A DNA stretch of 64,000 nucleotides from Oligella urethralis DSM 7531 (GCF_000372065.1 NZ_AQVB01000006.1:1-64000); one strand, 5' to 3'; shown: positions 34,997 to 48,785, numbered from the stretch's first letter. Notes: a model not told the origin generated them from the sequence alone. Program-made: numbers and translations.

Positions 34997-36358
34997 ATGA
35001 TGAAGTTAAAAACGATTAGCGCTTATGTTGCAAGCACTTTTTTTGCTTTAACTGCTGGTATGACAGCGCTACAGGCTGCTGAGCAATACCCAGCAAAACT
35101 AGCCGGTCATTTGATATTAGCCGGTGATACTAAAATTGACGTGCCAGAGGATGCGCCCAAGGATTTGCAGGTGAATGGTAAGTTCCATGAAAAGCATCGT
35201 GTTGAGGACTTGGGTGCGATTGAGGGTAAATCTAATGGTCGTCCCACTGGTGTGAGCTTTCCATTTAAAGGTCAAGCCATTCAAGGACATTCCGGTATTG
35301 TTAATAATGGTGATGGTACCTTTTGGTTGCTAACGGATAATGGCCTGGGTAATAAATTAAACTCGAGCGATAGTGCCTTATATTTTAATTTATATAAAAT
35401 TGATTTTGACAAGGATCAATGGGAGCATTTGGAGACGGTCTTTATTAAGGATCCACAAAAAAATATCCCATTCCGTATTACGCACGAAGACACGGAAGCG
35501 CGTTATTTAACGGGTGCTGATTTTGATCCTGAAAGCTTGCAGGTGGTGGGGGATAATTTCTGGGTGGGCGAGGAGTTTGGTCCATTTTTATTAAAATTAG
35601 ACCGTCAAGGTAATGTCCTTAAGGTGTTCGAAACTGAGGTGGATGGCAAGGTAGTGAAATCACCAGACTATCCTGGTATGACCTTACCAGGCAGTCCCGA
35701 TGCCAAGTTACCGGAGTTTCAAGTGCGTCGTTCCAAAGGGTTTGAGGGGATGGCCTTATCTGCTGATGGTAAAAGCTTATATCCGCTATTAGAAGGGGTG
35801 CTGTGGGATAGCGAGAAAAAAGCCTTTGAGGAGGTAGAAGGTAAACCAGTCTTACGCATGTTAGAGTTTAATTTAGCTGATGAGAAATACAGCGCTAAGT
35901 CATGGTTTTATCCATTAGAAGATGCCAAGCACTCAATAGGTGACTTTAATATGATCGATGAGCGTTACGGCTTGATTATCGAGCGCGATGATACAGAAGG
36001 GACTGCGAATAAAGTATGTAAAGAGGGCGATGATAAAACACGTTGTTTTGATAATGTGGCGAACTTCAAGCGTGTTTATAAGATTGAGCTTAGACCGGAA
36101 GAGCAGATGATCCGTAAGGTAGCTTATATTGATCTGATGGATATCCAGGATCCGGACAGCAAATCTCAGTTTGATTTGATTGATGGCAAGTTTCAGTTTC
36201 CTTTCTTTACCATTGAAAATGTCGATGTGGTTGGTGATCGCTATATCGTTGTCGGCAATGATAATAATTATCCTAAATCAAGCAGTCGTGAGCCTAATGT
36301 AGCCGACGATAATGAGTTGATTTTGTTGGATGTAAAGGAGTTTCTAGAGGCTAAATAA
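34997..36358 (+). CDS. Exported esterase-like phytase family protein
   Basis: The protein (453 residues) is secreted: MMKLKTISAYVASTFFALTAGMTALQA is a signal peptide with likely cleavage after AQA-like residues. The ATG at 34997 is supported by AGAGG just upstream and is preferred over the TTG at 34904, which would hide the signal. The mature part matches the 'esterase-like activity of phytase' family: GQAIQGHSGIVNNGDGTFWLLTDNG, FDPESLQVVGDNFWVGEEFGPFLLKLD, SKGFEGMALSADGKSLYPLLEG. These proteins are periplasmic beta-propeller-like hydrolases, possibly of phosphate esters. No phosphate-regulon box was recognised. Confidence 0.85.
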   Translation: MMKLKTISAYVASTFFALTAGMTALQAAEQYPAKLAGHLILAGDTKIDVPEDAPKDLQVNGKFHEKHRVEDLGAIEGKSNGRPTGVSFPFKGQAIQGHSGIVNNGDGTFWLLTDNGLGNKLNSSDSALYFNLYKIDFDKDQWEHLETVFIKDPQKNIPFRITHEDTEARYLTGADFDPESLQVVGDNFWVGEEFGPFLLKLDRQGNVLKVFETEVDGKVVKSPDYPGMTLPGSPDAKLPEFQVRRSKGFEGMALSADGKSLYPLLEGVLWDSEKKAFEEVEGKPVLRMLEFNLADEKYSAKSWFYPLEDAKHSIGDFNMIDERYGLIIERDDTEGTANKVCKEGDDKTRCFDNVANFKRVYKIELRPEEQMIRKVAYIDLMDIQDPDSKSQFDLIDGKFQFPFFTIENVDVVGDRYIVVGNDNNYPKSSSREPNVADDNELILLDVKEFLEAK

Positions 36359-36497
36359 GCACTTCGATGCAGTTGATTTTCCGATAATTTACAATTCAAC
36401 ACAGGTTCTTTTGCACGCAGCGATTATGATTTAGGTATGATGCATAAGATCGCTTATGCTTCTTCTAAATTATTTCACCTAAACAGGAGAATGTCTT

Positions 36498-36893
36498 ATG
36501 TCTAAAAAAGGCTTTTGTGACGATATTGAGAAATTAACCGAGGAAAATGACTTATATCGTAAGGTGCTCTACACAGGCAAACATTTGCAGCTCGTATTAA
36601 TGACCTTACAACCGGGCGAGGAGATCGGGGCTGAGGTGCATGAAACGCATGATCAGTTTTTCCGCTTCGAAGAGGGTAAGGGTAAGCTTGTTATTGATGA
36701 TAATGAGTACGAGATCAAGGCTGATTTTGGTGCCATTGTACCCGCCGGTGCCAAGCACAATGTGATTAATACTGGCGATGAGCCCTTAAGACTATATACG
36801 ATTTATGGCCCGCCAGAGCATCGTGATGGTGTGGTGGTTGATGTCAAAGCCAACGAAAAAGAAGAGCATTTCGACGGCAAGACCACCGAGTAG
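36498..36893 (+). CDS. Cupin-domain protein
   Basis: This 131-residue protein is a single small cupin barrel. The metal-binding motif appears as EVHETHDQFFRFEEGKGKLVID and the second motif as PAGAKHNVINTGDEPLRLYTIYGPPEH. Such proteins act as isomerases, binding proteins or dioxygenase-like enzymes, and the specific role is unknown. AGGAG lies nine bases before the ATG. It is a single-gene unit, closed by a terminator at 36914. Confidence 0.88.
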   Translation: MSKKGFCDDIEKLTEENDLYRKVLYTGKHLQLVLMTLQPGEEIGAEVHETHDQFFRFEEGKGKLVIDDNEYEIKADFGAIVPAGAKHNVINTGDEPLRLYTIYGPPEHRDGVVVDVKANEKEEHFDGKTTE

Positions 36894-36913
36894 TAGTTTG
36901 GCTTTTCAGACTC

Positions 36914-36951
36914 ATCCCCGAGTTGTTATTAGACAATTCGGGGATTTTTTA
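36914..36951 (+). terminator. Intrinsic terminator after the cupin gene
   Basis: ATCCCCGA (36914-36921) pairs with TCGGGGAT (36938-36945), extended by TTGT/ACAA inside, and is followed by TTTTTT. Confidence 0.88.
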
Positions 36952-37031
36952 TGCAGGATTAAATTTAGCTGAGAAGCGCTTAATCATGAAATCCTTTGGC
37001 GCCCTCGGCTATAATCTAAATTTCCGGCTAG

Positions 37032-39553
<2,522 letters not shown>

Positions 39554-39598
39554 TACGATTTAGCTAATTGCTTAGCTAGCAATGATTTTTTTATTTAA

Positions 39599-40903
<1,305 letters not shown>

Positions 40904-40931
40904 TTGCGCTGATTAATATACGATTTAAGCG

Positions 40932-41219
40932 ATGAGACTGCTGCTTTTAGTCATTGTGCTGGCTTGTTTAGCAATACAGATTCCCCTGCGTTGGGGCGGC
41001 TTTGGCTATGCCCAGGTCAATGTATTAGAGCAGCAGTTGGAGGCGCAGCTACAGCATAATAAGGCCCTTGAAGCGCGCAACAATGCGATGCAAGCGGAAA
41101 TTGATGATCTGCGAGGTGGTACCGAGGCGCTAGAAGAAAGAGCACGGGTGCAATTAAATATGATTCTAGACAATGAGAATTTAGTACAGCTCTTGCCTGA
41201 TAAAGATTCAGATGAGTGA
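40932..41219 (+). CDS. ftsB: Cell division protein FtsB
   Basis: FtsB is a bitopic division protein that forms a complex with FtsQ and FtsL at the septum. The 95 residues show one N-terminal membrane helix (LLLLVIVLACLAIQIPLRWG), a periplasmic coiled coil (LEQQLEAQLQHNKALEARNNAMQAEIDDL), and the family ending around ALEERARVQLNMIL. It lies directly downstream of eno, the usual betaproteobacterial and gammaproteobacterial position, and is followed by a strong terminator. Confidence 0.93.
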   Translation: MRLLLLVIVLACLAIQIPLRWGGFGYAQVNVLEQQLEAQLQHNKALEARNNAMQAEIDDLRGGTEALEERARVQLNMILDNENLVQLLPDKDSDE

Positions 41220-41246
41220 TGTCCTTGTTTAAATCCATGATATTAG

Positions 41247-41272
41247 TGACTGCTGAGGCAGTCATTTTTTTT
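41247..41272 (+). terminator. Intrinsic terminator after ftsB
   Basis: TGACTGC-TGAG-GCAGTCA followed by eight T residues makes a compact and strong terminator for the pyrG-kdsA-eno-ftsB unit. Confidence 0.93.
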
Positions 41273-41335
41273 GGAAATTTATAGTTAAAAGGCTTGAAAA
41301 TTTAACTAGCTCCCTTATAATTCATAAAACTAATT

Positions 41336-41354
41336 GCTAATAGTTATCATTTAC
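41336..41354 (+). promoter_or_regulatory. Fur-box-like site before the ferric iron transporter
   Basis: The 19 bases from GCTAATAG through TTATCATTTAC agree with the classic Fur consensus at about 13 of 19 positions, and the site lies 12 bases before the binding-protein start. It suggests repression under iron-replete conditions. Confidence 0.6.
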
Positions 41355-41365
41355 ATGGAGAGTGT

Positions 41366-42391
41366 ATGTTTAAGTTTTCTTCTGTTTTTGCCACAGCCGT
41401 TTTAGGTGTTGCTTCTTTTAATGCCTTAGCTGCTGATGAGGTCAATATTTACACCACGCGCGAGCCGGGCTTGATCCAGCCATTACTCGACGAATTCACT
41501 AAAGAAACTGGGATTAAAGCAAATACGGTGTTTGTTAAAGACGGTTTAACCGAGCGCGTTAAGTCCGAGGGGGCCAATTCACCAGCAGATGTGTTGATGA
41601 CAGTGGATATCGGTCGTTTATTAGACGTGGTGGATGCGGGTTTAACCCAGGCAATTGATTCGGCAGATTTAGAAGAGCACGTGCCTGCTGCCTTTAAGGA
41701 TCCAAATAAGCATTGGTACGCTTTGTCCCTACGTGATCGCGTGGTTTATGTGGCTAAAGATTTAGATCTTAAAGAAATGAACTATGAGGATTTGGCTGAT
41801 CCTAAGTACAAGGGTAAGGTTTGCTCGCGCTCTGGTCAACACCCCTATAACACCAGCTTAATCGCTGCTAAAATCGCTCACGACGGCGTTGAGGCTGCTG
41901 AGGAGTGGCTCAAAGGCGTTAAAAATAACTTAGCTCGCAAGGCTGCTGGTGGTGATCGTGAGGGAGCGCGTGATATTTTAGCCGGCATTTGTGATTTAGC
42001 AATTGGTAATGCCTATTACGTCGGTCGTATGAAAAATGCGGAGGCGGGTTCGGATCAGCATAAATGGGGTGAAGCCATCAATGTGATTCGTCCTACTTTC
42101 AAAAACTCTAAATCTAACGGCACCCATGCCAACATCACGGGGGCAGCGATTGCTAAGAATGCGCCTAACCATGATAATGCGATTAAATTATTGAATTTCC
42201 TGATTTCTGAAAAGGGTCAATCAATGTACGCCAAGAGTAATTATGAATACCCAGTGCGTGCGGGTGTTGAGTTGGATCCCGTGGTTGCAAGCTTCGGTCC
42301 ATTGAAAATCGATGAAATTCATATTCTAGAAATTGCTAAACATCGTCAAGAAGCAAGTGAATTGGCTGACAAAGTTGGTTTTGATCAGTAA
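41366..42391 (+). CDS. fbpA: Periplasmic ferric iron-binding protein (FbpA/FutA type)
   Basis: This binding protein captures Fe3+ in the periplasm for the ABC transporter encoded downstream. The 341 residues begin with a signal peptide (MFKFSSVFATAVLGVASFNALA). The mature protein starts with DEVNIYTTREPGLIQPLL, the family's opening, and includes the iron-coordinating paired tyrosines in IGNAYYVGRM. AATGGAGAG precedes the ATG. A Fur-like box lies upstream. The permease gene follows after 43 bases. Confidence 0.93.
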   Translation: MFKFSSVFATAVLGVASFNALAADEVNIYTTREPGLIQPLLDEFTKETGIKANTVFVKDGLTERVKSEGANSPADVLMTVDIGRLLDVVDAGLTQAIDSADLEEHVPAAFKDPNKHWYALSLRDRVVYVAKDLDLKEMNYEDLADPKYKGKVCSRSGQHPYNTSLIAAKIAHDGVEAAEEWLKGVKNNLARKAAGGDREGARDILAGICDLAIGNAYYVGRMKNAEAGSDQHKWGEAINVIRPTFKNSKSNGTHANITGAAIAKNAPNHDNAIKLLNFLISEKGQSMYAKSNYEYPVRAGVELDPVVASFGPLKIDEIHILEIAKHRQEASELADKVGFDQ

Positions 42392-42434
42392 TATTCATGT
42401 AAAATAGCTAGCTTGGAGAGTTTTACAAGTTCAC

Positions 42435-44096
42435 ATGTTTAGTCATCAAGCCAAGCTACAAAGGGTGCAAGGTTGGAGTATGGGTTCCATCCTTGCGCTT
42501 CTTTTTGTGCTTATTGTTTTTTTGCCCATTGCCGCCTTAGCTGTGCATGCGATAAGCTCTGGTGTGGATCACTGGGCTAATCTCTGGCGTTATGTGTTGC
42601 CGGCAGCCACTAAGAATACCCTGATTTTATTGGGCGGGGTAGCCTTGGTGGTCTCTATTGTGGGCACGACTACCTCATGGTTGGTCACTGCCTTTCATTT
42701 TCCCACAAGGAATATCCTCGTTTGGGCCTTATTGTTGCCGCTCAGTTTACCAGCCTATATTATGGCCTTTGCCTATGTGGATTTATTGCATCCTTTAGGG
42801 CCAATTCAAGGCTTTATACGTGACTTATTAGGTTATAGTTCACCGCGTCAATTCCGACTTCCGGATGCGCGTTCAATGTGGGGTGGGATTTTAGTGATGA
42901 GTATGTCACTCTATCCCTATGTGTATTTTACGACGCGGGCGATGTTTATCAATCAGCCGGTTAATTTAATCGAGGCTGCCCGGGTGTTAGGTTGTAACCA
43001 GCGACAAGCTTTTTTTCGTTTGATTTTGCCATTGGCGCGACCGGCGATTGTGATCGGCGTGGTACTGGCTTTATTAGAAACCTTGAATGACATTGGCGCG
43101 TCAGAATTTTTAGGCATTCAAACCCTGACGACATCGATTTTTAATACCTGGGTTGCTCGTTCTAATTTGGGTGGGGCAGCGCAAATTGCCTGTATTATGC
43201 TGTCGGTGGTGGTGTTGTTAATTTATATTGAGCGACAAGCGCGGCGGCGTCAACGCTATAGTAATGCGCAGCGTATGACGACTGTTAAACCACGTCAGCT
43301 TAAGGGATGGCAAGCGATGGCTGCGATGCTGTATTGCTGGTTGCCGATTCTCATAGGCTTTGTTGCGCCGGTATGGTATTTGTCTTGGGAAGCTTATAAG
43401 CGCTTAGCCCAGGGGCAAGTGATTTCTGCGAATTTATGGAAGAGCGCATGGAATACGGTTTACGTATCCTTGGTGGCGACCGTGATCACGGTGCTAGTCG
43501 GCCTATTAATTGTGTGGGTGATGCGGGACCCTCGCTTTAAGTTTAAAAAGCATTTTGCGCGTATCGGCAGTTTAGGCTATGCCATTCCTGGGACGGTCTT
43601 GGCTATCGGCTTATTAAGCCCGTATGCTTGGGCCGATTCAGCACTTGCAAGTGTGTTGACTAAGCTCTTTAGTTTGCCGCCACAGCTATATATTATGGGT
43701 GGGATTAGCGGTTTGGTGATTGCTTATATGGTACGTTTTTTGGCAATGACCATCGGTGCCTTAGAAGCTGGGTATGAGCGTATTCCACCCCAACTGGATA
43801 CCGCTGCGCGTAATTTGGGTCGTAGTTATAGAGAGACCTTTTTGCTGGTGCATTTGCCGCTATTAAAGCCGGCCATTGGTACGGGTGCGGTATTGGTTTT
43901 TGTCGATACCATGAAGGAATTATCGATTACCTTATTGCTGCGCCCCATGAATTTTGAAACCTTAGCCACTTGGCTGTATGCCGAAGCGGCGCGTGGTACC
44001 TACGAAGAGGGTGTGATTGCTGCCTTATTAATTGTGGCAGTGGGATTGATTCCGGTGATTTTCCTAGCCCGCAGTCAAGAGAAGATTAAGTATTAA
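42435..44096 (+). CDS. fbpB: Ferric iron ABC transporter permease
   Basis: The 553-residue membrane protein contains two fused permease domains with about 12 membrane helices, the normal design for FbpB/SfuB-type iron transporters. Each half contains an EAA-like loop that docks with the ATPase: EAARVLGCNQRQAFFRLILPLARPAI in the first, and LDTAARNLGRSYRETFLLVHLPLLKPAI in the second. It lies between the binding protein and the ATPase genes, with only eight bases to the latter, so all three are one unit. Confidence 0.95.
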   Translation: MFSHQAKLQRVQGWSMGSILALLFVLIVFLPIAALAVHAISSGVDHWANLWRYVLPAATKNTLILLGGVALVVSIVGTTTSWLVTAFHFPTRNILVWALLLPLSLPAYIMAFAYVDLLHPLGPIQGFIRDLLGYSSPRQFRLPDARSMWGGILVMSMSLYPYVYFTTRAMFINQPVNLIEAARVLGCNQRQAFFRLILPLARPAIVIGVVLALLETLNDIGASEFLGIQTLTTSIFNTWVARSNLGGAAQIACIMLSVVVLLIYIERQARRRQRYSNAQRMTTVKPRQLKGWQAMAAMLYCWLPILIGFVAPVWYLSWEAYKRLAQGQVISANLWKSAWNTVYVSLVATVITVLVGLLIVWVMRDPRFKFKKHFARIGSLGYAIPGTVLAIGLLSPYAWADSALASVLTKLFSLPPQLYIMGGISGLVIAYMVRFLAMTIGALEAGYERIPPQLDTAARNLGRSYRETFLLVHLPLLKPAIGTGAVLVFVDTMKELSITLLLRPMNFETLATWLYAEAARGTYEEGVIAALLIVAVGLIPVIFLARSQEKIKY

Positions 44097-44104
44097 GATT
44101 AAGT

Positions 44105-44872
44105 ATGAGTTTATTAAGCTTAGAAAGCGTTGATGTTGTTTATGCGAATGCAAATACCAGCAATCGTGTAGTGCATGACTTTAGTATGCGCTTGGAGCAA
44201 GGTGAGATAGTCTGTCTGCTTGGACCTTCCGGTTGTGGTAAAACCACGGTCTTACGAGCCATTGCCGGTTTTGAGCCAATTACTGCGGGTCGTATTTTAT
44301 TAGATGAGCGCGTGTTATCGCTACCTGGGCGGTTATTGGCGCCGGAAGAACGTCATATCGGCATGATGTTTCAGGATTATGCGCTGTTTCCGCACCTTAC
44401 GGTGGAAAGTAATATTCGTTTTGGTCTACATAAATGGGATAAAAAAGCCGCCAAGGCGCGCGTGGAAGAAATGCTTGAGTTGGTTGGTTTAAGCCAGTTT
44501 ATCAAGCGCTATCCGCATGAGTTATCTGGTGGGCAGCAGCAGCGAGTGGCCTTGGCCCGGGCGATTGCGCCAAAACCAAGATTATTGCTCTTAGATGAAG
44601 CCTTTTCTAATCTGGATGTGGACACCCGTGAGCGTTTAGCCATGGAGGTGCGCGATATTCTTAAGCAAAATAATCTCTCCGCCATTTTAGTTACGCACCA
44701 TCAGTCCGAGGCTTTAGCCATGGGGGATCGCATTGCGTGGATGCATTGCGGACAATTGAGCCGTTGGGTTGAAAATCAGCACAAGCAGGCGACGCTAGAG
44801 GATATACAGGCGCTAGGCGCAGCCTTACTGCATCCAGGGGCGCGCTATCCGGACTATTGCCCAGCGGGCTAG
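44105..44872 (+). CDS. fbpC: Ferric iron ABC transporter ATP-binding protein, short form
   Basis: This ATPase powers the iron transporter. In 255 residues it shows Walker A GPSGCGKTT, Q-loop MMFQDYALFPHLTVE, signature LSGGQQQRVALARA, Walker B LLLLDEAFSNLD and the switch histidine in ILVTHHQSEA. Typical FbpC proteins are about 340-350 residues with a C-terminal regulatory domain; that domain is mostly missing, so the protein ends soon after the nucleotide-binding domain. No frameshift is evident in the following sequence, where a gene on the other strand begins to end four bases later. Confidence 0.93.
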   Translation: MSLLSLESVDVVYANANTSNRVVHDFSMRLEQGEIVCLLGPSGCGKTTVLRAIAGFEPITAGRILLDERVLSLPGRLLAPEERHIGMMFQDYALFPHLTVESNIRFGLHKWDKKAAKARVEEMLELVGLSQFIKRYPHELSGGQQQRVALARAIAPKPRLLLLDEAFSNLDVDTRERLAMEVRDILKQNNLSAILVTHHQSEALAMGDRIAWMHCGQLSRWVENQHKQATLEDIQALGAALLHPGARYPDYCPAG

Positions 44873-44875
44873 TTG

Positions 44876-45487
44876 CTAATTGAGGCGTGCCTGTTGCTCA
44901 AGTTCAAGCTCATAGAGCTTTTTGAGCGCAAATAAGCGTTCACGCTTAAGAAATTCTGGCACACTCAGTACTGGCTTGGCGACCTCCATCGCATCAATCG
45001 CAAAGAGCTCGAATAAATCCATCATCAGTGCCTTATGCTCGGGCCAGAGCATGCTCAGCAGTTGATCGGGACTGTATAAAAAGAGGCCAAGTTCGCGAAT
45101 CTCCCGTCGGGCAAAGTCCCTTAGGTTCCAAGTAATAATGGAAATCATATGCTGCGGCGCTTTTTGTTGCATACATAGACCGCAGGCAATGACGTGATGA
45201 TCCTTTTTGTCACTGTAGCGCAAGTGCTTTTCATAGGCGTGCACTACGCCCATATTGGCCTCAGGGAATTGCTGCTGCATAAAATTCCACTCACGCTCGG
45301 CAAAATCCTCACTCACATCCCAGATCTTTGGGATATTGCGCCGCCACTCCTCGCCGATATACTCACCCCAGATTGGTGCAATGCATTGATGTTGGGCTAG
45401 ACGCATCAACAGCTTTCTAACGGTATTGGAAATAAGTACGCAGGTATCAAGTACAACATAATGGGGCGTTGGTAAAGGGGTATACAT
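44876..45487 (-). CDS. PIN-domain protein, no antitoxin adjacent
   Basis: The 203-residue protein starts with a PIN-type first strand and acidic residue (YVVLDTCVLISNTVRKLLMRLA). It continues with acidic residues in KKDHHVIACGLCMQ and ITWNLRDF, as in the COG2402-like PIN nucleases. PIN proteins are often RNA-cleaving toxins with a small DNA-binding antitoxin, but neither neighbouring gene is one, so a stand-alone role or a lost antitoxin is possible. The C-terminal third is helical and lacks known motifs. It is convergent with fbpC. Confidence 0.78.
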   Translation of the reverse strand: MYTPLPTPHYVVLDTCVLISNTVRKLLMRLAQHQCIAPIWGEYIGEEWRRNIPKIWDVSEDFAEREWNFMQQQFPEANMGVVHAYEKHLRYSDKKDHHVIACGLCMQQKAPQHMISIITWNLRDFARREIRELGLFLYSPDQLLSMLWPEHKALMMDLFELFAIDAMEVAKPVLSVPEFLKRERLFALKKLYELELEQQARLN

Positions 45488-45572
45488 ACAATCTGTGATT
45501 ATCGTACCGTGGTAAAGACTAAAATTAGAATCTGCAGTTTAGCAAATTCTTTTGAAAATCTCATGATAAGCC

Positions 45573-45600
45573 CTTGAAAAAACACAAGCTCACCTTATCT
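45573..45600 (+). promoter_or_regulatory. Sigma-32-like heat-shock promoter of clpB
   Basis: CTTGAAA (45573-45579), a 13-base spacer, and CCTTATCT (45593-45600) resemble the heat-shock consensus CTTGAAA/CCCCATNT. The distance to the clpB ATG is about 90 bases. Confidence 0.65.
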
Positions 45601-45689
45601 ACTAAGCATAGCAAGGGAGTCGACAGTTTGTAGTAACTAAGACAAATAGGTCCTAGCTCCCGATAATTATTTTTGAAGGTGTATTCATT

Positions 45690-48263
45690 ATGAGATTTGA
45701 TAAATTAACTACTAAGTTTCAACAGGCTTTGGGTGATGCTCAAAGTCTTGCTGTACACCACGACAATGCGTATATCGAGCCAGTGCATGTGTTGATGGCT
45801 CTTATTTCTGACCCTGACAGTGGAGCCAGTAGTTTATTGGCCCGTGCTGGGGTACAAGTGAATCGTCTGCGCACTGCCTTGGATGCAGAAATTAGCCAGC
45901 TACCACAGGTAAGCGGCGATACGAATCTACAAATCAGTAGAGACTTAAATAATTTACTTAATCGCACGGATAAGGAGGCCTTAGACCGTGGCGATGAGTT
46001 TGTGGCAAGCGAGCTGTTTTTACTAGCCCTTGCTGATGATAAAGGACCTGCGGGTCGTGCGTTACAAGCCGCCGGTATGAATAAGGCAGCTTTAGCCAAA
46101 GCCATTGATGATGTGCGTGGCGGTGAAAATGTCACAGATGCCGAGGGCGAGTCCAATCGTGAGGCATTGAAAAAGTATACCTTAGACTTAACTGAACGTG
46201 CCCGTCTAGGTAAACTCGATCCGGTGATTGGGCGTGATGATGAAATTCGTCGCGTTATCCAGATCCTCCAGCGTCGCAGCAAAAATAACCCAGTCTTAAT
46301 TGGTGAGCCGGGTGTGGGTAAAACGGCCATTGTCGAGGGTTTGGCGCAGCGTATTGTGAATAATGAGGTACCAGAAAGTTTGCGTGGCAAGCGTGTCTTA
46401 TCCTTGGATTTGGCGGCTTTATTAGCGGGTGCTAAGTTCCGTGGTGAGTTTGAGGAGCGCCTCAAAGCGGTGCTTAAGGAGCTAGCCCAAGACGATGGTC
46501 AAAATATCGTCTTTATTGATGAATTGCACACCATGGTGGGTGCCGGTAAGGCAGAGGGTGCGATGGATGCGGGCAATATGCTAAAACCTGCATTAGCACG
46601 TGGTGAGTTACATTGTGTGGGCGCAACTACGCTAGATGAGTATCGTCAGTATATTGAAAAGGATGCGGCCTTGGAGCGTCGTTTCCAAAAGGTCTTGGTG
46701 GGTGAGCCCGATGTGGAGTCGACCATTGCGATTCTGCGCGGTCTAAAAGAGCGTTATGAAGTGCATCACGGGGTCTTAATTACTGACCCAGCGATTGTGG
46801 CGGCGGCTGAGCTTTCACATCGTTATATTTCCGACCGTTTCCTGCCGGACAAAGCCATTGACTTAATTGATGAGGCAGCGGCGCGCATCCGTATGGAAAT
46901 CGACTCTAAACCAGAGGTGATGGATAAGCTTGATCGTCGCATCATTCAATTGAAGATCGAGCGTGAAGCAGTGCGCAAGGAAGAGGATGATGCCTCCAAA
47001 CGCCGTCTAAAGCATATCGAAGATGAGTTAGAGCAACTGCAGCGTGAGTATAACGACTACGAAGAAGTATGGAAAGCTGAGAAAGCGGCGGTACAAGGTG
47101 CGCAGTCGATTAAAGAGGAAATTGAAAAAGCGCGTGCAGAAATGGCCGAATGCCAGCGTAATGGTGAGTTCGAGAAATTAGCTGAAATTCAATACAGCTT
47201 ACTACCTAAACTTGAACATCGCCTGAAAGAGGCTGAAGCAGTGGCATCAGAGGAAAAACCGCGCTTACTGCGGACTGAGGTTGGTTCCGAAGAAATTGCT
47301 GAGGTGGTATCACGTGCTACTGGTATTCCAGTCTCTAAAATGATGCAGGGTGAGCGTGCCAAGTTACTCAGCATGGAAGAGAAATTAGAGCAACGTGTGG
47401 TTGGTCAGAATGAAGCAGTTAATCTGATTGCCGATGCGATTCGTCGCTCTCGTTCTGGTTTATCCGATCCGAATCGCCCTTATGGTTCTTTCTTATTCCT
47501 AGGGCCTACCGGTGTGGGTAAAACCGAGCTTACGAAGAGCTTGGCCAATTTCTTATTTGACTCGGACGATCATATGATTCGTATCGATATGAGTGAGTTT
47601 ATGGAAAAACACTCCGTGGCTCGTTTAATCGGTGCGCCTCCGGGCTATGTGGGCTATGAAGAGGGTGGTTATTTAACTGAAGCAGTACGTCGTAAGCCTT
47701 ATAGCGTGGTGCTGTTGGATGAGGTTGAAAAAGCACATCCAGACGTCTTTAACGTCCTCTTGCAAGTGTTGGATGATGGTCGCTTGACCGACGGTCAGGG
47801 TCGTACGGTGAGCTTTAGAAATACCGTTATCATCATGACCTCCAACCTTGGTTCGGAGCATATTCAACGCATGCAGGATGAGCCTTATGATGCGGTTAAA
47901 GCGGTGGTATGGGAAGAGGTTAAGCAGTCTTTCCGTCCAGAGTTCCTAAACCGTATTGATGAGGTGGTGGTGTTCCACTCACTGGATCAGAAAAATATCC
48001 AAGCCATTGCTAAGATTCAGATTGATCGTTTGGTTGAACGAGTTCAAGCCATGGAAATGGATCTGCAGATCACGGATGCTGCTTTAGCGGTATTGGCGGA
48101 GGCTGGTTTTGATCCGGTGTTTGGTGCTAGACCGCTAAAACGTGCAATACAGCAAAAGGTTGAGAATCCACTGTCTAAGTTGATTCTTGAAGGTAAATTT
48201 GCTGAAAAAGATGTGATTGTGGTTGATGCCAAAGACGGTGAGCTTGTGTTTAATAAGGCTTAA
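45690..48263 (+). CDS. clpB: ATP-dependent disaggregase ClpB
   Basis: ClpB is the Hsp100 chaperone that, with DnaK, rescues aggregated proteins after heat stress. The 857 residues contain the Clp N-domain (about 1-145), AAA1 with GEPGVGKTA, the middle coiled coil (about 405-525), and AAA2 with GPTGVGKTE and the sensor region near the C-terminus. The length is exactly that of E. coli ClpB. It is a single-gene unit: a sigma-32-like promoter lies upstream and a strong terminator at 48303 downstream. Confidence 0.98.
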   Translation: MRFDKLTTKFQQALGDAQSLAVHHDNAYIEPVHVLMALISDPDSGASSLLARAGVQVNRLRTALDAEISQLPQVSGDTNLQISRDLNNLLNRTDKEALDRGDEFVASELFLLALADDKGPAGRALQAAGMNKAALAKAIDDVRGGENVTDAEGESNREALKKYTLDLTERARLGKLDPVIGRDDEIRRVIQILQRRSKNNPVLIGEPGVGKTAIVEGLAQRIVNNEVPESLRGKRVLSLDLAALLAGAKFRGEFEERLKAVLKELAQDDGQNIVFIDELHTMVGAGKAEGAMDAGNMLKPALARGELHCVGATTLDEYRQYIEKDAALERRFQKVLVGEPDVESTIAILRGLKERYEVHHGVLITDPAIVAAAELSHRYISDRFLPDKAIDLIDEAAARIRMEIDSKPEVMDKLDRRIIQLKIEREAVRKEEDDASKRRLKHIEDELEQLQREYNDYEEVWKAEKAAVQGAQSIKEEIEKARAEMAECQRNGEFEKLAEIQYSLLPKLEHRLKEAEAVASEEKPRLLRTEVGSEEIAEVVSRATGIPVSKMMQGERAKLLSMEEKLEQRVVGQNEAVNLIADAIRRSRSGLSDPNRPYGSFLFLGPTGVGKTELTKSLANFLFDSDDHMIRIDMSEFMEKHSVARLIGAPPGYVGYEEGGYLTEAVRRKPYSVVLLDEVEKAHPDVFNVLLQVLDDGRLTDGQGRTVSFRNTVIIMTSNLGSEHIQRMQDEPYDAVKAVVWEEVKQSFRPEFLNRIDEVVVFHSLDQKNIQAIAKIQIDRLVERVQAMEMDLQITDAALAVLAEAGFDPVFGARPLKRAIQQKVENPLSKLILEGKFAEKDVIVVDAKDGELVFNKA

Positions 48264-48302
48264 AGCTATATGTATTTGATTTAAGACAAATACGTAATCA
48301 GG

Positions 48303-48337
48303 AAAACCCTTAATAGTAAATTATTAAGGGTTTTTTT
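48303..48337 (+). terminator. Intrinsic terminator after clpB
   Basis: AAAACCCTTAATA (48303-48315) pairs with TATTAAGGGTTTT (48322-48334), with continuing T residues. The A-rich left arm means it may work in both directions. Confidence 0.9.
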
Positions 48338-48465
48338 GTATTCACAAGATAGGGAGTTAAGGTACACTATTATGGACTTCTGAATTACTTTTGCCGTCTA
48401 GTCATATTAACGTCATTTTAGTAAGTTAGAATTCATTTTGTTTTTTAGTTTTACGAGAGTTATAC

Positions 48466-48681
48466 ATGTCTAAAGAAAACGGCGTTGTTAAGTGGTTTAA
48501 CAATCAAAAGGGTTTTGGCTTTATTAAACCGGCTTCAGGTGGTCAGGATTTATTTGTACATCACACGGATATTGATACCGAGGGTTACCGTACCTTAGAG
48601 GAAAATCAGGAAGTTAGTTTTGTCGTGGCTGATGGCCCTAAAGGCCCTCAGGCCAAAGAGGTGACCCCAGTCGCTAAGTAG
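48466..48681 (+). CDS. cspA: Cold-shock-domain RNA-binding protein
   Basis: This 71-residue protein is a single cold-shock domain, an RNA chaperone that melts structured mRNA at low temperature. The RNP1-like motif is KGFGFIKP and the RNP2-like motif DLFVHH. It starts [20 protein letters not shown]. About 130 bases lie between the clpB terminator and the ATG, enough for a cold-regulated leader, but I cannot fold it with confidence. There are usually several csp paralogues, so the letter is a family name here. Confidence 0.93.
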   Translation: MSKENGVVKWFNNQKGFGFIKPASGGQDLFVHHTDIDTEGYRTLEENQEVSFVVADGPKGPQAKEVTPVAK

Positions 48682-48744
48682 TCGCTTCGCTGATTGCCTA
48701 GTACGATAGCCTAGTCGATAGCCTTTATTAGGGCTGCTTATTTC

Positions 48745-48785
48745 ACACCCAGCTTGGATTTAATCTGAGCTGGGTGTTTTATTTT
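48745..48785 (+). terminator. Intrinsic terminator after cspA
   Basis: ACACCCAGCT (48745-48754) pairs perfectly with AGCTGGGTGT (48768-48777), followed by TTTTATTTT. Confidence 0.92.

Noticed and set aside
45740-46465. 241-codon open frame on the minus strand inside clpB
   Set aside because: It is fully antisense to the first third of ClpB, has Ser/Arg/Pro-rich shadow composition, and shows no motif or ribosome site.
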